Source of the DNA: an uncultured Clostridia bacterium
Lineage (GTDB): Bacteria > Bacillota > Clostridia > Oscillospirales > CAG-272
Direction of reading: 5' to 3'
DNA: 9,183 nucleotides
Assembly (NCBI GenBank): GCA_904501765.1
Contig: CAJGCM010000084.1
Coordinates: forward strand, 1 to 9,183
Of the stretch, positions 4,949 through 9,183 are shown piece by piece (positions within the stretch are counted from its first letter, which is position 1; every line of letters begins with the position of its first letter). Position numbers and translations under genes: made by a program. The notes below the pieces were generated by a model. That model searched no databases. It had not been told where the DNA came from and saw nothing but the letters and a program-made list of their open reading frames with translations.

Positions 4949-7900
4949 ATGAAGAGATTTTCCCATCTTATCTCTCTTGATAAGGAATTTTCTCATTCCT
5001 TGGAAACGCTCTTTATTCAGTCGAGGCTCACAGGGCCTTTGCCGATAGTAGTAAACGGACTTACCAAGGGCGCCACAGTCGCTTATATATGCGAGGCTGC
5101 ATCAGCTGTTTGCGAGGCGGGGCAGGGCGTATGCGCGGTGTTTGCATCAGACGAGAGCGAGAGGGACAGAATTTGTGCGGCTCTTACAGCCTGCGGAATA
5201 AGAGCGGCAGTCTATAAGCCCCGAGATTTTATATTCAATAACGTAACAGCTTCTCATGACTCAGAGCGTGAGAGGCTTTTGGTGCTTCATTCGCTTCTTA
5301 CAGGCGGCATTCAGGCAGTAGTGACCACCCCTTCGGCAGCTCTTTGCGTAACTATGCCGAGGAAGGTGCTTAAGGACCTATCGGCAACTCTCGAGGTAGG
5401 GGTTGAAATTTCCCCTGAGCTTCTTTGCGGGAAGCTTGATTCCCTGGGGTATAAAAGATGTGAGCTTGTTGAAGCGGCAGGGCAGTATGCAAGGCGAGGC
5501 GGCATAGTTGATTTTTATACCGATGCTGAAAAGCCGCCTGTGAGAGTTGAATTCTTTGGTGACGAAATAGACCGAATGGTCAGCTTTGACGTAATAACGC
5601 AAAGAGCTGTGGAAAACGTAGAAAAAGTCACCCTTCTTCCTGCTGTTGAGGTTATAGTAAACGATGAAGGGAAGAAAAGAGTACTCTTTGAGATAGAGAA
5701 GCTTGAAAAGAGAGCATCAGATAATATTACGGAAAGCCGCCTTTCCTCCGAGCGGCAGGCTCTTGAAAGTGGGCTGCCGTTAGACTCACGGGATAAATAT
5801 TTAGGGCTGATTTACGACGAGGAGGAAACGCTTTTAAACTATCTTACTGAGGGCAAGGTGTTCTCCTTTATCGTAGGAACGACAGCGGGTGAGGAGAGGC
5901 TCACCTCTGCTATGCGTGAGTGCGCCGAGGCTAAAAGGGCACTTGTATCAAGCGGTCTTATAAGCGATGCGGGCTGTAGATGCTTTGCCGAGAAAAAGAG
6001 CTTTGAGGAGTTTTTGAAGGCGTCGCCCACCGCCCACATAAACCCCTTTGCGGGAGTAACGAGCGGTGCGGAGCTTTCGGGAATTTTCGGCTTCAGAGCT
6101 CGTAAAATAAGCCACTATGGCGGAAATATGCGCCTGTTTTTCGAGGATATTTCCGTTTACAAAAAGGCAGGGTATAAAACAGTCGTTTGCTGCGAAAATC
6201 ATTCGGGAGCAAAATCCCTTATGTCGAGCCTTGCGGAGGAGGGAATCGAGGCATTCCTTGCAGAGGAGAGCTTTGATTTAAGTAAGCTTCTGCCGGGTCA
6301 AATAGCGCTGACGGTAGGATACGTTACCGAGGGCTTTGAGCTAATCTCTCCCAAGGTAGCCCTGCTTTCAACGGCAAGGGACGAGGGCGCCGCTATAATG
6401 GCGGAGCGCCGCAAGAGAAGAATTATGAAGAAGGTCGGCGGAGCCGCTCAAAGGCTTATGAGCTATGCAGACCTTACCGTCGGAGATTACGTGGTACACG
6501 CAAATTACGGCATAGGTATCTTCGAGGGATTGAGCAGCGTTAGAGTAGATGGCGTTACAAAGGATTATATAACTATTAGATATGCGGGGACAGATAAGCT
6601 TTTCGTTCCCTGCGACAGACTTGAATTAGTAGGAAAATATATAGGCGAGCGTGATAAGGACGGCGGCGTTAAGCTCTCCAAAATGGGCGGCGCCGAGTGG
6701 AACAAAACGAAAGCGCGCGCTAAGAGCGCAGCCAAGGATATAGCTAAAAAGCTTATAGAGCTTTACGCTAAAAGGCAGAAAACTCCGGGCTTTGCCTACC
6801 TGCCCGACTCCGAGATGGAGGAGGAATTTGCGGCAGATTTTGAGCACGAGGAAACCGAGTCCCAGGCGAGAGCTATTGAGGAAATAAAGGGAGATATGAT
6901 GCGCCCCGTGCCTATGAATAGGCTGCTTTGCGGTGACGTTGGCTTCGGTAAAACAGAGGTTGCGCTGCGAGCCGCCTTCAAGGCAATTATGTGCGGCAAA
7001 CAGGTGGCTCTTCTTGTTCCCACAACAATTCTCGCCCTTCAGCATTTTCAGACAGCAGTATCCAGAATGAGGAGCTATGCGGCAAACGTTGAGATGCTTA
7101 CGAGATTTAAAACTCCGAAGGAGCAGAGCAAAATTCTTGACGGTCTTAAGCGTGGTACGGTAGATATGATTATAGGTACCCATAAGCTTCTGTCAAAGAA
7201 AATTGAGTTTCGTGATTTGGGCTTGCTTATCATTGACGAGGAGCAGCGCTTCGGTGTTGCGCAGAAGGAGAAGCTTAAGGAGATTTCCGTGGGTGTTGAC
7301 GTGTTGACCCTCACTGCAACGCCTATTCCAAGGACTCTGAATATGGCAATGAGCGGTATATCCGATATGTCCGTGCTTGACGAAGCCCCGGAGGACAGAA
7401 GACCCGTGCAAACTTATGTTCTTGAGCATAACGACGACACTCTCTTTGAAGCTATGCGAAAGGAGCTTCTTCGTGGCGGTCAGACTCTTTACCTTCACAA
7501 TAATACGGAAACAATATCCTACGTTGCGGGGAAAATTTTAAAAGAAATACCCGAGGCAAGAGTTGCATACGCCCACGGTCAGATGGAAAGGGAAGAGCTT
7601 GAGGATATATGGCAGTCCCTCGTCAGATGTGAAATTGATATTCTCGTATGCACCACTATTATAGAAACTGGCGTCGACTTACCAAACGCAAATACGCTTA
7701 TTATAGAAAACGCCGACAAAATGGGGCTCTCACAGCTTCACCAGATTAGAGGAAGAGTCGGAAGAAGTCATAGACAGGCGTATGCTTATTTCACTTACAG
7801 ACAGGGGAAGGCCTTGTCGGAGATAGCTCAAAAAAGACTATCCGCAATACGTGAATACGCCGAATTTGGAGCAGGCTTTAAGGTGGCGCTTCGTGACCTT

Positions 7901-8479
7901 GAAATAAGAGGCGCCGGTAATATTCTCGGCGAGGAGCAACACGGCTATATAGACAGCGTGGGATACGATTTATACGTAAAGCTGCTCGAAGAGGCGGTAG
8001 CGCAGGAAAAGGGCGAGGTAACAGAGGCGGGCTTTGAGTCGGTGATTGACTTTAAGGTAAACGCCAACATTCCCGAAAATTATATTCACTCCGCTGCGTC
8101 GAGAATGGAGTTTTATAAGAAAATTTCGCTTATAGAAACTCCAGCTGATGCAGCCGATGTATACGACGAGCTGTCTGACAGGTTCGGAAAAGTTCCCCGC
8201 AGTGTGGAAAGGCTGCTTCACGTGGCACTCTCACGTGTTCTGGCGGCAAAGGCGAGAATTTCAAGGGTGGAGCTTCGTGACGGAAAAATTCTGTTCCGTA
8301 TGGATAAGCCAGACCTCGCTGTGTGGTCCGAGGTTCTTGAAAAGCACCGAGGAAAGCTTATAGGAGCGTCCTCGTTAGCCCCGATAAGCTACAGGCTTTC
8401 TCCGACAGAGGACGCCACTGAAGCTTGTAAAAATATTCTTACGGATTATTTTGAGTGTATGAGTGATAAGGATAAATAA
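4949..8479 (+). CDS. mfd: Transcription-repair coupling factor Mfd
   Basis: An ATP-driven translocase that removes RNA polymerase stalled at DNA damage and recruits UvrA. The 1176 residues are close to the family length. The N-terminal UvrB-like module has RRGG at 182-185 and VEFFGDEID at 200-208, the surface used for UvrA contact. The polymerase-interaction domain starts near 510 (YVVHANYGIGIFEG from 514). The helicase motor has Walker A GDVGFGKT at 662-669, the DEEQ box at 763-766, TATPIPRT from 789, and motif VI RGRVGR at 934-939. The C-terminal TRCF domain covers about 1035-1130 and includes RFGKVPRSVERLL. All key motifs are intact. GGAG lies 4 nt before the ATG. A large opposite-strand frame inside it (6626-7183) is a shadow. 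Confidence 0.98.
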   Translation: MKRFSHLISLDKEFSHSLETLFIQSRLTGPLPIVVNGLTKGATVAYICEAASAVCEAGQGVCAVFASDESERDRICAALTACGIRAAVYKPRDFIFNNVTASHDSERERLLVLHSLLTGGIQAVVTTPSAALCVTMPRKVLKDLSATLEVGVEISPELLCGKLDSLGYKRCELVEAAGQYARRGGIVDFYTDAEKPPVRVEFFGDEIDRMVSFDVITQRAVENVEKVTLLPAVEVIVNDEGKKRVLFEIEKLEKRASDNITESRLSSERQALESGLPLDSRDKYLGLIYDEEETLLNYLTEGKVFSFIVGTTAGEERLTSAMRECAEAKRALVSSGLISDAGCRCFAEKKSFEEFLKASPTAHINPFAGVTSGAELSGIFGFRARKISHYGGNMRLFFEDISVYKKAGYKTVVCCENHSGAKSLMSSLAEEGIEAFLAEESFDLSKLLPGQIALTVGYVTEGFELISPKVALLSTARDEGAAIMAERRKRRIMKKVGGAAQRLMSYADLTVGDYVVHANYGIGIFEGLSSVRVDGVTKDYITIRYAGTDKLFVPCDRLELVGKYIGERDKDGGVKLSKMGGAEWNKTKARAKSAAKDIAKKLIELYAKRQKTPGFAYLPDSEMEEEFAADFEHEETESQARAIEEIKGDMMRPVPMNRLLCGDVGFGKTEVALRAAFKAIMCGKQVALLVPTTILALQHFQTAVSRMRSYAANVEMLTRFKTPKEQSKILDGLKRGTVDMIIGTHKLLSKKIEFRDLGLLIIDEEQRFGVAQKEKLKEISVGVDVLTLTATPIPRTLNMAMSGISDMSVLDEAPEDRRPVQTYVLEHNDDTLFEAMRKELLRGGQTLYLHNNTETISYVAGKILKEIPEARVAYAHGQMEREELEDIWQSLVRCEIDILVCTTIIETGVDLPNANTLIIENADKMGLSQLHQIRGRVGRSHRQAYAYFTYRQGKALSEIAQKRLSAIREYAEFGAGFKVALRDLEIRGAGNILGEEQHGYIDSVGYDLYVKLLEEAVAQEKGEVTEAGFESVIDFKVNANIPENYIHSAASRMEFYKKISLIETPADAADVYDELSDRFGKVPRSVERLLHVALSRVLAAKARISRVELRDGKILFRMDKPDLAVWSEVLEKHRGKLIGASSLAPISYRLSPTEDATEACKNILTDYFECMSDKDK

Positions 8480-8490
8480 AAGAGGTAAAA

Positions 8491-9183
8491 ATGAGTAGAA
8501 AAAACAAAAATGGTGGCGCATCAGCCGCCACAAAAAAACGCATTGGCAACCGTATTCTTATAATAGCTCTGTGCGCATTCCTTCTTGCGGTGATTATCTT
8601 TGCTGCGACTCTTGGAATTATAGCCGCCATAAGACAGGGCAGCTATATCGTGAGCAGCGGATTTATAGGACTTGACGATGGGGTATGCAGCTATCTCTCT
8701 TCTGTTTATAAAGCGCAATACAAGGGCGAGCTTAGCAAAAAGTATAACGTTAGCGATACGGAGGCGTTCTGGAACAGTAAGGATGAGGACGGTAACGTAT
8801 TCGGTGAGCTGTTAAAGGAAAAAACCAAGGCGTATATCCGTGCTGTGGTAGCTTCCAGCGCTCTTTTTGACAAGTATACAACCCTCTCAAGCTCCGATAG
8901 GCAAAGGATTGAGAAATTTGAGTACGAGGCTCTTTACAGATTTGACAGCTCCGTGTCAAAATATAACGAGGCTATGGCTAAATACGGCTTTGATTTTTCG
9001 GATTTCAAGTATGCGGCAGAGCTTCTTTATAAAGCTGAAAGCGCAGAAATAAAGATGTTCGGCGATTACGGCAGCGTAGCCTCAAGCTTCTATTCTGACT
9101 GCGAGGAGTTCTATAAAAAATACAGCCACGTTTATTTAGTTTTCGTCAGGGAAGAGACCACTTTTGTGCTTGACGAGAATGGA
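8491..9183 (+). CDS. Membrane-anchored SurA/PrsA-like protein, N-terminal part (partial)
   Basis: Open to the end of the window; 231 codons are seen without a stop. A basic lysine/arginine-rich N-terminus (about 1-20) precedes one strongly hydrophobic segment (about 22-47), so the protein is probably anchored with its bulk outside the membrane or is a signal-anchored secretory protein. The rest is helical and charged, with no lipobox cysteine at the expected place. Its length and composition fit a SurA N-terminal chaperone domain. The last residues (HVYLVFVREETTFVLDENG) look like the first strand of a parvulin PPIase domain that would lie beyond the edge. AGAGG lies 5 nt before the ATG, and the gene starts 11 bp after mfd, as in several Clostridia where a peptidyl-prolyl isomerase follows mfd. 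The exact family is not proven from this part. Confidence 0.65.
   Translation, partial: MSRKNKNGGASAATKKRIGNRILIIALCAFLLAVIIFAATLGIIAAIRQGSYIVSSGFIGLDDGVCSYLSSVYKAQYKGELSKKYNVSDTEAFWNSKDEDGNVFGELLKEKTKAYIRAVVASSALFDKYTTLSSSDRQRIEKFEYEALYRFDSSVSKYNEAMAKYGFDFSDFKYAAELLYKAESAEIKMFGDYGSVASSFYSDCEEFYKKYSHVYLVFVREETTFVLDENG

Noticed and set aside
6626..7183. 185-aa reading frame on the minus strand
   Set aside because: It lies wholly within mfd, whose frame there encodes intact helicase motifs, and it has no ribosome binding site or recognisable domain.

Overview
The window looks like chromosomal DNA of a Gram-positive anaerobe of the class Clostridia, probably an Oscillospiraceae/Ruminococcaceae-type gut bacterium. 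The signs are strong GGAGG-like ribosome binding sites, textbook TTGACA/TATAAT promoters, a bacterial tRNA-Val(GAC) with encoded CCA, and the housekeeping run nadE-pth-mfd followed by a membrane-anchored SurA/PrsA-like protein. Taxonomy is inference; no marker gene was compared.

Bases 1-885 carry no credible protein gene. They hold a tRNA-Val gene on the minus strand (705-781) with its own promoter and a bidirectional terminator, plus two copies of an unusual element made of many small perfect hairpins joined by a recurring TATATCATCAA-type linker (about 94-310 and 487-705). The linkers on the left half are reverse complements of those on the right half, so the whole element can fold as nested stems with hairpins on the branches. 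Copy A ends in a duplicate of the last 17 nt of the tRNA-Val gene (310-326). A third terminator plus CTCCACCA junction lies at 1-46. This suggests repeated insertion or duplication at the tRNA 3' end.

Bases 886-1600 hold a divergent pair: a 68-residue XRE-type repressor (minus) and a 102-residue zinc-ribbon protein with two membrane segments (plus). They share an intergenic region in which one perfect inverted repeat contains the -10 boxes of both promoters. A near-copy of the operator lies 24 bp further on. Two consecutive hairpins follow the zinc-ribbon gene.

Bases 1640-2329 hold a gene with a strong extended -10 promoter. Its product can be aligned with flavin-dependent thymidylate synthase ThyX over most of its length, but lacks the RHR signature and a dUMP-binding arginine.

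Bases 2418-9183 form a tightly spaced plus-strand run, probably one operon: nadE (NAD synthetase whose glutaminase half has lost the catalytic Cys and Lys), pth (peptidyl-tRNA hydrolase), mfd (transcription-repair coupling factor) and the start of a SurA/PrsA-like secreted foldase cut by the window edge. Gaps are 11, 27 and 11 bp.

The most interesting items are the nested hairpin element and its link to the tRNA end, the ThyX-like protein without its signature, the NadE with a dead-looking glutaminase, and the operator built from two opposing -10 boxes.
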